Origin: Bacteroidota bacterium
GTDB taxonomy: Bacteria; Bacteroidota; Bacteroidia; NS11-12g; UBA955
DNA: 64,000 bases
Direction of reading: 5' to 3'
NCBI GenBank assembly: GCA_016787485.1
Contig: JAEUUL010000004.1
Span: 1-64,000, forward strand
A program made the position numbers and the translations under genes. Shown here piece after piece: positions 9,684 to 19,155 of the stretch. Position 1 is the first letter of the stretch; the number at the start of each line of letters is the position of its first letter. The notes under the pieces are model-generated. The model was not told the origin of the DNA. It saw only the letters and a program-made list of their open reading frames with translations, and did not search any database.

Positions 9684-11878
9684 ATTGATGCGAAATCGAT
9701 GTCATAATAAATAATGATCCGACTCCTTCTCAGCGAAAGCTGAATTCCCGCTGCACTGGGATGCTTGAAAGATCGTGTATCTTCATCTTGAATTGCAGTG
9801 CCCGGAGAGTTCTGTAGAACAAAGCCTGCATTTTCTGTCTTTCTTATCAGTAATTGATAAATATCCTTCACTTTTTCTGAAGCTTTCCCTGAAAATTCAA
9901 AAACATACGCTAATTTCTCAAGATGGCTTTTCTCGGCTGTATTTAATTCCCATCCCACAACAGTCTCTGTTCTCTCTGACCTCATAACCTGAACCAGATC
10001 GCCATAGTCATCTCTTTCATATCCAGGCACCTGAACAACTTTCATCTCTTTTCTTGGTACTTTTAGGTCATCTGAGTATTTTAACTCAATTCTCCCATTT
10101 GTATATTTATTGTATTTCAGATTATCCAAACTTATCTGTGACGAATAGCTGAACAATGGGTAATTATCTGGCACTTTAGTCTCAGCTTTGAATTCTCCCA
10201 TTGCTTTTGCCGATGTATCCTGATCCTTATTTTGCTTTTGAATTAAGTCCTTAATAATATTATACAATGCGGCTGGTGATGTGCTTTTCTCAATTCCATT
10301 TATCCCAGTCCCTTGTACAGACGAACATATGGAATTAACAATAGCCTCCGCTTGAAAATAATCACTAATCTGGATATGATCATCAAGCCAGTAAGAACTG
10401 GCATATTGGTTTTCAGTTTGTACTACCAACCAATGAAATACAGTATTATCATAGCCTAACTCCTCGATATTGGTTTTGGACAGCGACTTACCCTTCGAAT
10501 CAATAACATCATATCTTTCGTTTTCCTTAACAAATGCACATTTGTCAATAAATGGAAATGCCTTGTCGTACTGTGGGCGAATAACTTCCGAACCGTCCAG
10601 GTTTACATATCCGTATTTTGAATCACTTTCTTCTGAAGATGCATCGTTTATAAGAACCAGTCCATTAAAGTACAAGGCAAACTTATACTTAGGCCGAATC
10701 ACTTCCTCTCCCTTTTTATTCATTATTCCTTGAAGACTTCCATCAGAAAATGTGCAATATCCGTCCACAAATGGTCCGACAAAAGTGTATTTGTCTCTTG
10801 CTTTAATAACCTTTTCTCCCTCCTGATTAATAAAGCCCCATTGCTTATGCTCCTTGTCATCTGAATATGCGATATACCCTTCTGAAGAAGATTTGTACTC
10901 AACCCCGCTTTGCAGTTTAATGACAACCGATCCTTTTCTGTTTATGAAACCATTCTCGAATTCATTCGTGTTTTTACTCCGTTTGGATACCAGTGCAAGT
11001 CCATCTGAAAATGGTTCAGCCCTGTCATAAATTGCGCTGATTACAACAGCGCCTGATTTGTCAATGAAGCCATACTTTCCTTCACTGTTCCTGAAGCGTG
11101 CAAGCCCATCTTTAAAATTACCAGCTTCTTCAACTTCTTTTCCTTCAAGAGTTTTAACCTCAAATACAATTTTGATATTCTCATCCACATAGGCGACTGG
11201 CCCATTTTCAGGCACTACCGCTGCCAGTCCCTCACTATGCGGCGAAGTAGATTTAAACGCATCACCTACCTGTACCGGTTTGGGTTCAATCTTATAGTAC
11301 TCGAATTTCCCTTTGCTGTTTTTTACCCTTGTATAACCGGCTACAACAGGTGAGGGTTGCTCAATCCATTCGTTGGTTACAACAACCTTCCCATCAAGAC
11401 TGATTAAACCCCATCTGTCCTCTTTGTGCTCCTTAAACGGAATATGCGTCACCCCATCAAGCTGCGTAATGCTTCCACTATTGTTGCGAATAAAAAAATA
11501 CCCAAATGCCACCGCCGAGAAAAGAACCAGAAACAATAAACCAAATGTCACCTTCATCCATACCCGCCCTTTTCGCTTGGGCGTTGTCTTTGACTTATGA
11601 TTCTTGTCATCTCCATTTGCCTGAGGCTGCTGTGGTTTGGCAGCTTGATTCATCACGGGTTGACCCAAAACTGTCGGGTTTTTAAATTCAGCAGTCTCTT
11701 GGTTGACCTGCAATACTCGTGAATCCTGTTTTTCCACCTCTACAGGAGACTCAGCAGCGGGTGGGTTGACAATTGGTGCTGGTATTTCGGGGAATTTATT
11801 CCCGCATGACATACAGAATACGGCATCAAATAAATTAGAATGGCCGCATTTAGGGCAGAATTTTGAATTTTGTTCCAT
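9680..11878 (-). CDS. Zinc-ribbon, single-TM, WG-repeat protein
   Basis: A 732-residue protein. The N-terminus is a zinc ribbon with two CxxC pairs (FCPKCGH and FCMSCGN, about residues 8-28), then a Pro/Gln-rich linker, one transmembrane helix at about residues 105-130 (VTFGLLFLVLFSAVAFGYFF), then WG repeats up to about residue 500 (WGLISLDGKVVV, YGFIDKSGAVVI, WGFINQEGEKVI, YGYVNLDGSEVI). The C-terminal 230 residues are unassigned. The likely topology is zinc ribbon in the cytoplasm and WG repeats in the periplasm. It is first in an operon with the two large exported proteins downstream; the next ATG overlaps its stop. WG repeats are usually binding scaffolds; the ligand is unknown. No TAnnTTTG promoter was seen upstream. 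Confidence 0.8.
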   Translation of the reverse strand: MEQNSKFCPKCGHSNLFDAVFCMSCGNKFPEIPAPIVNPPAAESPVEVEKQDSRVLQVNQETAEFKNPTVLGQPVMNQAAKPQQPQANGDDKNHKSKTTPKRKGRVWMKVTFGLLFLVLFSAVAFGYFFIRNNSGSITQLDGVTHIPFKEHKEDRWGLISLDGKVVVTNEWIEQPSPVVAGYTRVKNSKGKFEYYKIEPKPVQVGDAFKSTSPHSEGLAAVVPENGPVAYVDENIKIVFEVKTLEGKEVEEAGNFKDGLARFRNSEGKYGFIDKSGAVVISAIYDRAEPFSDGLALVSKRSKNTNEFENGFINRKGSVVIKLQSGVEYKSSSEGYIAYSDDKEHKQWGFINQEGEKVIKARDKYTFVGPFVDGYCTFSDGSLQGIMNKKGEEVIRPKYKFALYFNGLVLINDASSEESDSKYGYVNLDGSEVIRPQYDKAFPFIDKCAFVKENERYDVIDSKGKSLSKTNIEELGYDNTVFHWLVVQTENQYASSYWLDDHIQISDYFQAEAIVNSICSSVQGTGINGIEKSTSPAALYNIIKDLIQKQNKDQDTSAKAMGEFKAETKVPDNYPLFSYSSQISLDNLKYNKYTNGRIELKYSDDLKVPRKEMKVVQVPGYERDDYGDLVQVMRSERTETVVGWELNTAEKSHLEKLAYVFEFSGKASEKVKDIYQLLIRKTENAGFVLQNSPGTAIQDEDTRSFKHPSAAGIQLSLRRSRIIIYYDIDFASI

Positions 11879-12106
11879 GACGTCTTATGTGGTCTGTTTC
11901 ATTGTGCCTAATATAATAATGCGTTGATATTTGAATTATTCCTGCACTTCACTGTTGAAAGGGTTCTTAGTCATGCTTAAGTTTCAACATATTAAACTTT
12001 TGTGATTCAATGATAATTGACAGAACCGACAAATCCAAATCGAATCCTCAGAAGTCACTTTGGATTTTGTTCAATATCTGTAATCAGCGCCATGTTGCCT
12101 CCAAAC

Positions 12107-12135
12107 AAAAAAAGCCACCCCTTAATGGAATGGCT
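12107..12135 (-). terminator. Rho-independent terminator of the DUF2795 gene
   Basis: Read on the minus strand: AGCCA, an interrupted stem with GG/CC, TGGCT, then seven T. It lies about 20 bp after the stop at 12156. Confidence 0.6.
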
Positions 12136-12155
12136 CATTTTTCTGAAAAGCTTTT

Positions 12156-12377
12156 TTACAACTCGTCCTCGTTGAAGAAATAATCTTCATCCGTAGGATA
12201 GTCACTCCATATTTCCTCAATGCTCTCATAAGGCTCGCCATCGTCTTCCAACTCCTGCAGGTTCTCTATTACCTCAAGCGGGGCGCCCGAACGAATGCCA
12301 TAATCAATCAGTTCGTCTTTTGTCGCAGGCCATGGAGCATCATCCAGGTAGCTCACAAGTTCCAGTGTCCAGTACAT
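12156..12377 (-). CDS. DUF2795 family protein
   Basis: A 73-residue acidic protein starting MYWTLELVSYLDDAPWPATK, a conserved opening of small Bacteroidota DUF2795 proteins. The C-terminus is very acidic (DEDYFFNEDEL). An upstream in-frame ATG at 12410 would add 11 residues but lies at or before the promoter -7 box (12400-12407), so ATG 12377 is preferred. It stands alone with its own promoter and terminator. Function is unknown; family members are small soluble proteins, in some genomes fused to or near DNA- or RNA-linked proteins. Confidence 0.85.
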   Translation of the reverse strand: MYWTLELVSYLDDAPWPATKDELIDYGIRSGAPLEVIENLQELEDDGEPYESIEEIWSDYPTDEDYFFNEDEL

Positions 12378-12399
12378 AGTGCTAACTTTTAATTTTCCG

Positions 12400-12430
12400 C
12401 GAAAATACACTTTTCAGCCACTCGTGTCAA
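12400..12430 (-). promoter_or_regulatory. Promoter of the DUF2795 gene
   Basis: On the minus strand TTG (12430-12428), a 20-bp spacer and TATTTTCG (12407-12400) match the Bacteroidota consensus with one change in the -7 box. It supports the start at 12377. Confidence 0.45.
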
Positions 12431-12481
12431 CTGCCTTTTTCTTTTTATGTCAATCTGCACTTTTTACACCAATTTCGCAGC

Positions 12482-13123
12482 ATGCACCCCGACTGGCAAT
12501 CGCAGGAACTGATTTACTGTGAGCAACATAGCAGCCCGGAACCGGATGCCCTTACCCGGCTTACCGGTTTTACCTGGCGGCATACCATCAATCCGCGCCA
12601 ACTCAGTGGCCACCTGCAGGGTCGTTTTCTTGCCATGCTTTCTGCCCTTATCCAGCCTGAATGTGTTTTGGAAATTGGCACGTTTACCGGGTATTCTTCC
12701 CTCTGCCTGGCAGAAGGCTTGTCGGCTACCGGAACCCTTCACACCATTGAAGCGGATCCCGAAAATGCCTTCAAAGCTGCAGAATTCCTGCAGGATTCCG
12801 GCAAATCCATCATTCAATACACCGGGGATGCGCTTCAAATACTACCCACTCTTTCCATGCAGGCAGACCTAGTTTTTGTAGACGCTGCCAAAAGACAGTA
12901 TACCGAATTTCTGGATGCTTGCCTTCCCCTCACCCGGCCAGGGGGTCTGCTGCTTTTCGACAATACCCTTTGGAGTGGTAAAGTGACCGACGAGAATGAA
13001 CGAATCCATGATACAGACACAAGGCTCATGCATGAATTCAATGCCTCACTGGCCAATCGCAAAGATGCAGATGTCGTGTTGCTTCCCCTGCGGGATGGCC
13101 TCACCATGGTGCGCAAGCACTGA
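12482..13123 (+). CDS. SAM-dependent O-methyltransferase (class I, caffeoyl-CoA/catechol type)
   Basis: A 213-residue methyltransferase. It has the SAM-binding motif I EIGTFTGYSSLCLA, an acidic post-I segment (TIEAD), the metal-binding VFVDAAK and the downstream FDNTLWSG, which together define the metal-dependent O-methyltransferase family (COMT-like). Length fits the family. The natural acceptor is probably a catechol-type small molecule, but this cannot be read from sequence. ATG is preceded 4 nt upstream by CAATTTCG, a weak -7-like box, consistent with leaderless starts elsewhere in the window. It converges on the marR gene with a 16-bp gap. Confidence 0.9.
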   Translation: MHPDWQSQELIYCEQHSSPEPDALTRLTGFTWRHTINPRQLSGHLQGRFLAMLSALIQPECVLEIGTFTGYSSLCLAEGLSATGTLHTIEADPENAFKAAEFLQDSGKSIIQYTGDALQILPTLSMQADLVFVDAAKRQYTEFLDACLPLTRPGGLLLFDNTLWSGKVTDENERIHDTDTRLMHEFNASLANRKDADVVLLPLRDGLTMVRKH

Positions 13124-13139
13124 AAACCGGGTACCTTCC

Positions 13140-13589
13140 TTATCCCCTCATTTTATCCAGCAGTGAGCTCAGCGTTTCACATTCTTTTTCGCTGAGATGA
13201 TTCATTTGCTTTTGGGATTCCCGAACCTTGTCGTCCATATTCGCCAGCAAGTCAAGCCCCTTCTGGCTGATGATGATGTTCATCTTGCGCCTGTTTGCAT
13301 CGTCTATGGTGCGCTTGATAAATCCAGCTGCACACAGCCGGTCACACAACCTTGTCAGGTCCGGATTTTTGTCCAGCATCACTTCCTTGATTTCACTGGG
13401 GTTTGCTGCATTCGGATACCTTCCGCGCAGGATGCGCAACACATTATACTGCTGGGCTGTAATACCAAACGGTTTAAAGTTGTCCCTGAAAGCTGTGCTC
13501 AGCCAATTGGCCGTAAACATCACATTCAGCACGGCTTTCTGTGCCGGAGACTCAAACTTTCGCTGTTTTATTTCTTCTTCTAATTTCAC
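13140..13589 (-). CDS. MarR family transcriptional regulator
   Basis: A 149-residue winged-helix regulator with GTG start. Visible features are the helical dimerisation N-terminus, the FGITAQQYNVLRILRG helix, the recognition region (DKNPDLTRLCDRL) and the wing (RKMNIIISQKGLDLL). The gene diverges from kynU with a 74-bp gap holding a perfect 12-bp palindrome inside the kynU promoter, so I infer that it controls kynU and perhaps itself. MarR proteins usually sense small aromatic molecules, which would fit a kynurenine or anthranilate ligand; this is inference. Confidence 0.9.
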   Translation of the reverse strand: MKLEEEIKQRKFESPAQKAVLNVMFTANWLSTAFRDNFKPFGITAQQYNVLRILRGRYPNAANPSEIKEVMLDKNPDLTRLCDRLCAAGFIKRTIDDANRRKMNIIISQKGLDLLANMDDKVRESQKQMNHLSEKECETLSSLLDKMRG

Positions 13590-13624
13590 GGCTACCAGAG
13601 ATTTACCGCGATTTTACACCATTC

Positions 13625-13659
13625 TTTGCATTTCTCCTCAAGGGCTAGCCCTATTTTTG
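13625..13659 (+). promoter_or_regulatory. Promoter of kynU
   Basis: TTTG (13625-13628), a 23-bp spacer and TATTTTTG (13652-13659), a full match to the Bacteroidota consensus. Only 4 nt separate the -7 box from the ATG at 13664, so the mRNA is probably leaderless. Confidence 0.65.
13641..13652. promoter_or_regulatory. Perfect palindrome AGGGCTAGCCCT, candidate MarR operator
   Basis: A perfect 12-bp inverted repeat sits in the spacer of the kynU promoter and touches the -7 box. A bound dimer would block polymerase. The divergent neighbour encodes a MarR regulator, so this is its most likely operator. Binding is inferred. Confidence 0.5.
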
Positions 13660-13663
13660 CACC

Positions 13664-14938
13664 ATGCAATTCGAAAATACCCTCGATTTTGCCCGGAATC
13701 AGGACCAAACAGACCCGTTGGCCCCGTTCAGGGATGAATTTATCATTCCAAAAAATGAGAAAGGAGAGCCCTGGACCTACCTCTGCGGTAACTCCCTTGG
13801 GTTGCAGCCAGTTGCAGCAGCGGAATTTTTGCAAACAGAACTAAACGACTGGGCTGCATTGGGCGTTGAGGGTCATTTTCACGGCAAAAACCCATGGTTC
13901 CACTACCATAAATTCCTCACAGACCATTCTGCAGAACTCGTGGGTGGTCTGCCCCATGAGGTGGTGGTTATGAACCAGCTCACTGTAAATCTGCATCTGC
14001 TGTTTGCCAGTTTCTACAGACCCAGCTCCTCCCGATACAAAATCATCATGGAAGCCGGCGCTTTTCCAAGCGATATGTATGCCGTGCAAAGCCAGGTGGA
14101 GTGGCATGGTTTCAACTATGACAATGCTGTGATTGAAATGCAACCCCGGGCAGGTGAACATACGCTGCGTACAGCAGATATACTGGATACCATCCATCAA
14201 AACCGGGATTCGGTTGCCCTGGTTTTTTTCAGTGGGGTACAATACTACACAGGCCAGTATTTCGATATAAGGGCGATCACAGAAGCGGCCCATGAAGCCC
14301 AGGCATTCGCCGGATTCGATCTGGCCCATGCAGCTGGCAATGTGGCGCTGAAACTCCATGAATGGAATGTGGATTTTGCATCATGGTGCTCCTATAAGTA
14401 TCTCAACAGCGGTCCGGGAAACGTTTCTGGTGTCTTTGTCCATGAAAAGCACGGGCTGAATGCCCAAACCCCGCGACTGGCAGGCTGGTGGGGCCACAAA
14501 GAAGATGTCCGCTTTCAAATGAAACGGGGTTATATTCCCGAACCTGGTGCTGCCGGCTGGCAATTGTCCAATGCACCCGTTTTCGGAATGGCTGTACACC
14601 GTGCCAGCCTTGATATTTTTCACAGGGCAGGAATAGACCGCTTAACTGCCAAATCGGCACTGCTTACAGCCTATCTTCGCTTCGTGCTCTCGCAGGCTAA
14701 AATTTCCAATCCCCACCTGCTATTTGAAATCATTACCCCGGAGAATCAGGAGGGATGCCAACTCTCGCTGCTTGCCGGCAACAACGGAAAAGCTTTGTTT
14801 GATCACCTTACGGCCTGTAATGTTATCGCAGACTGGCGGGAACCCAATGTAATACGCATGGCCCCGGTTCCACTCTATAACTCCTTTACCGATGCGTGGA
14901 AAACAGGAGAGGCCTTTGCTTCCTTTAATCCGTCCTGA
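13664..14938 (+). CDS. kynU: Kynureninase
   Basis: Kynureninase is a PLP enzyme that cleaves kynurenine to anthranilate and alanine, or 3-hydroxykynurenine to 3-hydroxyanthranilate. The 424-residue length is typical. The family start NSLGLQP, the aspartate region (FDLAHAAGNVAL) and the PLP lysine in WCSYKYLNSGPG (K245) are present, as is GVFVHEKHG. The start ATG follows a strong -7 box by 4 nt. No other kynurenine-pathway gene lies in the window; the divergent MarR regulator probably controls it. The 3' end overlaps the convergent Ppx/GppA gene by 14 bp. Confidence 0.95.
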   Translation: MQFENTLDFARNQDQTDPLAPFRDEFIIPKNEKGEPWTYLCGNSLGLQPVAAAEFLQTELNDWAALGVEGHFHGKNPWFHYHKFLTDHSAELVGGLPHEVVVMNQLTVNLHLLFASFYRPSSSRYKIIMEAGAFPSDMYAVQSQVEWHGFNYDNAVIEMQPRAGEHTLRTADILDTIHQNRDSVALVFFSGVQYYTGQYFDIRAITEAAHEAQAFAGFDLAHAAGNVALKLHEWNVDFASWCSYKYLNSGPGNVSGVFVHEKHGLNAQTPRLAGWWGHKEDVRFQMKRGYIPEPGAAGWQLSNAPVFGMAVHRASLDIFHRAGIDRLTAKSALLTAYLRFVLSQAKISNPHLLFEIITPENQEGCQLSLLAGNNGKALFDHLTACNVIADWREPNVIRMAPVPLYNSFTDAWKTGEAFASFNPS

Positions 14939-15821
14939 GACTCTGGTGGTGCTTGCGCCACAATTCCCGAACAATCCCGTCCTTCAATCCCAGATTGGGG
15001 GCGTAAACATCATGGATATTGCACAATTCCATAATGCGGATAAAAATGTGTCCGGCATGATGGATTACCTCTGCCCGGTCCGGATTCATCTTCAGTTCAT
15101 ATACGCGATCGTGAATGTCCAGTGATTCCAGGTACTGGTTGGTGCTCTTCAGATGATGCAGATTCATTGCTTCTGATGAAGCCGTGCCGGCAAGGGAATG
15201 CAGTTTTACAATGTTTCCCCCTGTACCTACAGCATGTACCACATCATCGGCTGGTATGGGCAAATCCCGCAGCCATTGTTCCATCCTGTCAAATTCTGCA
15301 GGTTTTACTTTCTTTTCACGCAACCGGACTGTTCCAATATTGAAACTTTCAAAATGTTTGATTTTGCCAGCCTTTACCAGCGCAATCTCTGTGCTTCCAC
15401 CGCCTACATCCACATGCAAAAAGGTGTGACGCGCCGGCAACCAGTCCATGATGGCACTTTGCACCAGCCGGCTTTCTTCCTTTCCACTAATCACTTCAAT
15501 CCTGATTCCTGTGGTTTTGCGTATTTCCTTCACCAGTCTTGCACTGTTTGTAGCATCCCGCATGGCACTGGTGGCACAGGCTCTGTACATGTCCACATTG
15601 AAAATTTCCATGAGTAAGGCAAATGATTGCATGGCCTTGGTGAGTAAGTCGGCTTTCTTCCGGCTTATCTCCCGGTTCTTGAACACATCATCTCCCAGCC
15701 GCAGCGGTAACCGGGTAAACTCCACACTCTTAAAGTCGGTCTCATCAAGATCCGGATGAAGGGGTCTGGCTATATATAACCTCACCGCGTTTGAACCAAT
15801 GTCTATTGCTGCCAGTTTCAC
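14925..15821 (-). CDS. Ppx/GppA family phosphatase (exopolyphosphatase-like)
   Basis: A 298-residue member of the ASKHA phosphatase fold. The phosphate 1 loop (AAIDIGSNAVRLYIA) and phosphate 2 loop (HVDVGGGSTEIALV) are intact. It is the short form, lacking the C-terminal HD-like domain of E. coli Ppx, as is common in Bacteroidota. Likely activity is hydrolysis of polyphosphate and/or pppGpp. The start is a GTG at 15821, 5 nt after a TAATTTCG box on the minus strand. It overlaps the end of kynU by 14 bp in convergent orientation. Confidence 0.9.
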   Translation of the reverse strand: MKLAAIDIGSNAVRLYIARPLHPDLDETDFKSVEFTRLPLRLGDDVFKNREISRKKADLLTKAMQSFALLMEIFNVDMYRACATSAMRDATNSARLVKEIRKTTGIRIEVISGKEESRLVQSAIMDWLPARHTFLHVDVGGGSTEIALVKAGKIKHFESFNIGTVRLREKKVKPAEFDRMEQWLRDLPIPADDVVHAVGTGGNIVKLHSLAGTASSEAMNLHHLKSTNQYLESLDIHDRVYELKMNPDRAEVIHHAGHIFIRIMELCNIHDVYAPNLGLKDGIVRELWRKHHQSLRTD

Positions 15822-15826
15822 ATGGC

Positions 15827-15834
15827 CGAAATTA
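15827..15834 (-). promoter_or_regulatory. -7 box of the Ppx/GppA gene
   Basis: TAATTTCG on the minus strand, one mismatch from TAnnTTTG, 5 nt before the GTG start. No -33 TTG at normal spacing was found. Confidence 0.3.
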
Positions 15835-15929
15835 GTGCAATTGCACAGTGTAAACTGACATTTTTTCAGGCTTTGTCATCTGTGCCAGGCATTTTTCTCT
15901 CTGCCATGGCATTTCGTGCCCGAAAATCG

Positions 15930-15937
15930 TAGTTTTG
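15930..15937 (+). promoter_or_regulatory. -7 box of the ftsH promoter
   Basis: TAGTTTTG fits TAnnTTTG exactly, 47 nt before the ftsH ATG. No clear -33 TTTG at 17-23 bp upstream. The rest of the 163-bp gap shows nothing recognisable. Confidence 0.4.
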
Positions 15938-15984
15938 TCGTTGAATCAAATGTTTGGTTCACCCTTTGAACATCAGATTAGAAC

Positions 15985-18030
15985 ATGGACGAAAACCAAA
16001 ACTCCGGAGAAAACAGAAAACCCGGCACCGGCTTCCGGTTTAACCCTTATTGGATATACGGCATTCTGCTTTTAGTACTGCTCATTCTTTCCTTTTATCC
16101 CCGCAGTTCCAGTCAGTCAACCAATTGGTCCGAAGTGAGGGCCATGGTTCTGAAAGGGGATGTGGAAAAACTGGTTATGACCAACGACCGCTATGTGGAT
16201 GTTTACCTCACCCGGCAGGCCCGCGACCAGGAACCCTACAAGAAAAAGTCTGCCCGACGTGAAGATATGTTCGGGTCAGACCAGCCGGATTTCAGTTTTG
16301 AAATCGAAAAAGGCTATTTCAACGATGAAATCAAAGACCTGAAACAGGAATTGGTGAAAGCCAAACTGGATCCCAATAAAATTCCTATTTCGTATGAGAG
16401 CCACAACGACTACATGGGACAAATCCTGCAATGGGCGCTGCTGCTGGGTGGTTTGTTCATTTTCCTCAATCTGATGTTCCGCCGCGCAGGTGGATCTGGC
16501 GGAGGTGGACCCAATATTTTCAACATAGGCCGTGCACGCGCACAGTTGTTTGATAAAGACACCAAAGTAAATATCTCCTTTAAGGATGTTGCCGGGCTGG
16601 AAGAAGCCAAGGTGGAAGTGATGGAAATTGTGGATTTTCTTAAGAATCCTAAAAAATACACTAACCTGGGTGGGAAGATTCCCAAAGGAGCATTGCTTAT
16701 TGGCCCTCCGGGAACCGGCAAAACACTGCTTGCCAAAGCAGTGGCAGGTGAAGCCGGTGTGCCCTTCTTTTCGCTTTCAGGTTCAGACTTCGTAGAAATG
16801 TTTGTGGGTGTAGGTGCAAGCCGTGTGCGCGACTTGTTCAAACAAGCCAAGGAAAAAGCACCCTGCATCATTTTCATTGACGAAATTGATGCCATAGGGC
16901 GTGCCAGAGGCAAAAATCTGGTGCAGGGAAGCAATGATGAACGTGAAAATACCCTCAACCAACTGCTGGCAGAAATGGATGGCTTTGGAACAGACAGTGG
17001 TGTTATCATCATGGCTGCCACAAACCGTCCGGATATTCTGGACAGTGCACTCATGCGTCCCGGTCGTTTCGACCGGCAGATTACAGTGGACAGGCCGGAT
17101 CTTGTCGGCAGGGAACAAATTTTTAAAGTTCACCTGAAACCATTGACTAAACTGGGCAATGACGTAGATGCCCACAAACTGGCTGCACAAACACCCGGAT
17201 TTGCCGGTGCAGAAATTGCCAATGTGTGCAATGAAGCCGCCCTGATTGCGGCCCGTAAAGACAAAGAAACGGTGGATATGATTGACTTTCAGGACGCCAT
17301 TGACCGCGTAATCGGTGGTCTTGAAAAGAAAAACAAAATCATCAGCCCTGAGGAAAAAGAAATCGTTGCATACCACGAAGCCGGACATGCTGTGGCGGGT
17401 TGGTTCCTTGAAAATGCAGACCCTTTGCTTAAAGTGTCTATCGTTCCACGTGGGGTAGCTGCTCTGGGATATGCCCAGTATCTGCCAAAAGAACAATACC
17501 TCTATCGCACAGGGCAGCTCGTGGATAGTATGTGCATGACCCTGGGCGGACGTGTGGCTGAAGATATATTCTTCGGACAAATCAGCACGGGTGCACAAAA
17601 TGACCTGGAACGTATTACCAAACTGGCGTATAGCATGGTAACCATGTATGGTATGAGTGCCAAGGTGGGCAATGTGTCATTCTATGACCCCCAAGGTGAA
17701 TACGGCTACCAGAAACCATACTCCGAAAAAACCAGTGAAATGATTGATGAGGAAGTGCGCATGTTGATTGATTCTGCATACACACGCACGAAAAACCTGC
17801 TTACAGAAAAACGGGAACAGGTTGAAATTCTGGCTAAAGAACTTCTGGAAAAAGAAATATTGTTTCAGGCCGACCTGGAAACACTCATAGGCAAACGACC
17901 TTTTGAAACCAAAGTACATGAAGCTGCTCCCAAACTGCCGGAAGAAAATACGCTTGTAACAGAAAATCCGGCTGAAGTTCCTGTGCCGAAAGAAGAACCG
18001 GAAAACCCGCACATTGAAGATAACGCGTAA
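15985..18030 (+). CDS. ftsH: ATP-dependent zinc metalloprotease FtsH
   Basis: A membrane-anchored AAA+ protease that degrades misfolded membrane proteins and short-lived regulators. In order: first TM helix (about 23-40), periplasmic domain, second TM (about 140-160), a glycine-rich linker, AAA domain with Walker A GPPGTGKT (240-247), Walker B IIFIDEID and the second region of homology ([20 protein letters not shown]), and the M41 protease with HEAGH (about 464-468). The 681-residue length is normal; the acidic Pro/Glu-rich tail is common in this phylum. The next gene begins inside its last codons (17-bp overlap), so the two are cotranscribed. Confidence 0.97.
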   Translation: MDENQNSGENRKPGTGFRFNPYWIYGILLLVLLILSFYPRSSSQSTNWSEVRAMVLKGDVEKLVMTNDRYVDVYLTRQARDQEPYKKKSARREDMFGSDQPDFSFEIEKGYFNDEIKDLKQELVKAKLDPNKIPISYESHNDYMGQILQWALLLGGLFIFLNLMFRRAGGSGGGGPNIFNIGRARAQLFDKDTKVNISFKDVAGLEEAKVEVMEIVDFLKNPKKYTNLGGKIPKGALLIGPPGTGKTLLAKAVAGEAGVPFFSLSGSDFVEMFVGVGASRVRDLFKQAKEKAPCIIFIDEIDAIGRARGKNLVQGSNDERENTLNQLLAEMDGFGTDSGVIIMAATNRPDILDSALMRPGRFDRQITVDRPDLVGREQIFKVHLKPLTKLGNDVDAHKLAAQTPGFAGAEIANVCNEAALIAARKDKETVDMIDFQDAIDRVIGGLEKKNKIISPEEKEIVAYHEAGHAVAGWFLENADPLLKVSIVPRGVAALGYAQYLPKEQYLYRTGQLVDSMCMTLGGRVAEDIFFGQISTGAQNDLERITKLAYSMVTMYGMSAKVGNVSFYDPQGEYGYQKPYSEKTSEMIDEEVRMLIDSAYTRTKNLLTEKREQVEILAKELLEKEILFQADLETLIGKRPFETKVHEAAPKLPEENTLVTENPAEVPVPKEEPENPHIEDNA

Positions 18031-19108
18031 CCAAATCATCACCTGGCTGGGGTTTGCACTTCTTTTGGCAGCCCTGTGGTTCTTGCGCGCTGTTGTTGCC
18101 TATTTTCTGGTTGCTGCCATTGTAACTTTCCTGGGTTCTCCACTGGTGAACAAGATGGAAAGCCGCATCCGGCTTGGTAAGAGACGTATGCCGCGAACCC
18201 TTGCCACTATTTTGGTTCTGCTTCTTTTTCTTACGATTTTTCTTGTCCTTATCCGGGTCATTGCGCCTCCGTTAATTGAACAAATCTCTGCCATCTCTCA
18301 CATTTCCTATGACGATTTTCAAAAGAGTTTTGGCAAGCCCATCGCTGATTTAAGGGAATATGCCGTATCCATCGGGATAAGTGCAGAATACTTTACTGCC
18401 GCATATTTCAAACAACAATTTTTAAGCTGGGTGAGTGTAATTGATTTTGGTACCCTTTTCTCCCGTTTCATCAGCGGACTCAGCAGTTTTATGGGTTGGA
18501 TTTTTTCAGTGCTATTCATTTCTTTCTTTTTCCTGAAAGAGAAATTTTTACTTTATCGGATTATACATATTCTTACTCCGGATAAACATGAACCAAAAGT
18601 TCAGCGGGTGATGCGCAGTGTGAATACAATGCTGGGCCGTTACTTCCGCAGTATTCTTCTGCAAATTCTGGTGTTTGGTACCTATATTTTTATAGGACTT
18701 ACCATTTTTGGTGAAAAATATGCCCTTACGATTGCTGTTTTCTCCGGTATCATCAATCTCATCAGTTATATCGGCCCTTTGTTGGGCGTAACATTCGCTT
18801 TACTATTCAGTATTTGCTCGCATATTGGTGCAGATTTTTATACCCAGATTGTACCGGAAATGTCTCATGTTGCCATCGTTTACGTAATTGCAATTGCTCT
18901 CGATAATTTTATTTCATATCCCCTCATTTTTTCCAATTCATTGCGGGTGCATCCGCTGGAGTTGTTTTCTGTAATTTTAATTGGTTTCAGGCTCGGCGGA
19001 CTCGGCGGGATGATTGTGGCAGCTCCTGTGTACACAGTGCTCCGTATCATTGCCCGCGAATTCTTTATCCGTTTTGAAATTGTAAAATCCATCACCCGGC
19101 GAATGTGA
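18014..19108 (+). CDS. AI-2E family transporter (PerM/TqsA-like)
   Basis: A 364-residue inner-membrane protein with about eight hydrophobic segments: two near the N-terminus ([34 protein letters not shown]), a central amphipathic stretch, then a C-terminal helix bundle ([40 protein letters not shown]). This is the pattern of the AI-2E/UPF0118 exporter family, whose members export quorum-sensing signals or act in Na+/H+ antiport. The start is a TTG inside ftsH; no ATG lies near enough to keep the first TM. Translation is likely coupled to ftsH. The substrate is unknown. Confidence 0.88.
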   Translation: MKITRNQIITWLGFALLLAALWFLRAVVAYFLVAAIVTFLGSPLVNKMESRIRLGKRRMPRTLATILVLLLFLTIFLVLIRVIAPPLIEQISAISHISYDDFQKSFGKPIADLREYAVSIGISAEYFTAAYFKQQFLSWVSVIDFGTLFSRFISGLSSFMGWIFSVLFISFFFLKEKFLLYRIIHILTPDKHEPKVQRVMRSVNTMLGRYFRSILLQILVFGTYIFIGLTIFGEKYALTIAVFSGIINLISYIGPLLGVTFALLFSICSHIGADFYTQIVPEMSHVAIVYVIAIALDNFISYPLIFSNSLRVHPLELFSVILIGFRLGGLGGMIVAAPVYTVLRIIAREFFIRFEIVKSITRRM

Positions 19109-19155
19109 AAATATCCGCACAATTGAATTCCACTCATTGGTCGGAATGATGTGCT

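Noticed and set aside
11879-12155. Possible small gene or RNA in the 277-bp gap
   Set aside because: Apart from the terminator at 12107-12135 I found no conserved frame, tRNA-like fold or promoter box.
12464-12838. Minus-strand open frame opposite the O-methyltransferase
   Set aside because: No conserved features and overlaps the SAM-binding region of the real gene.
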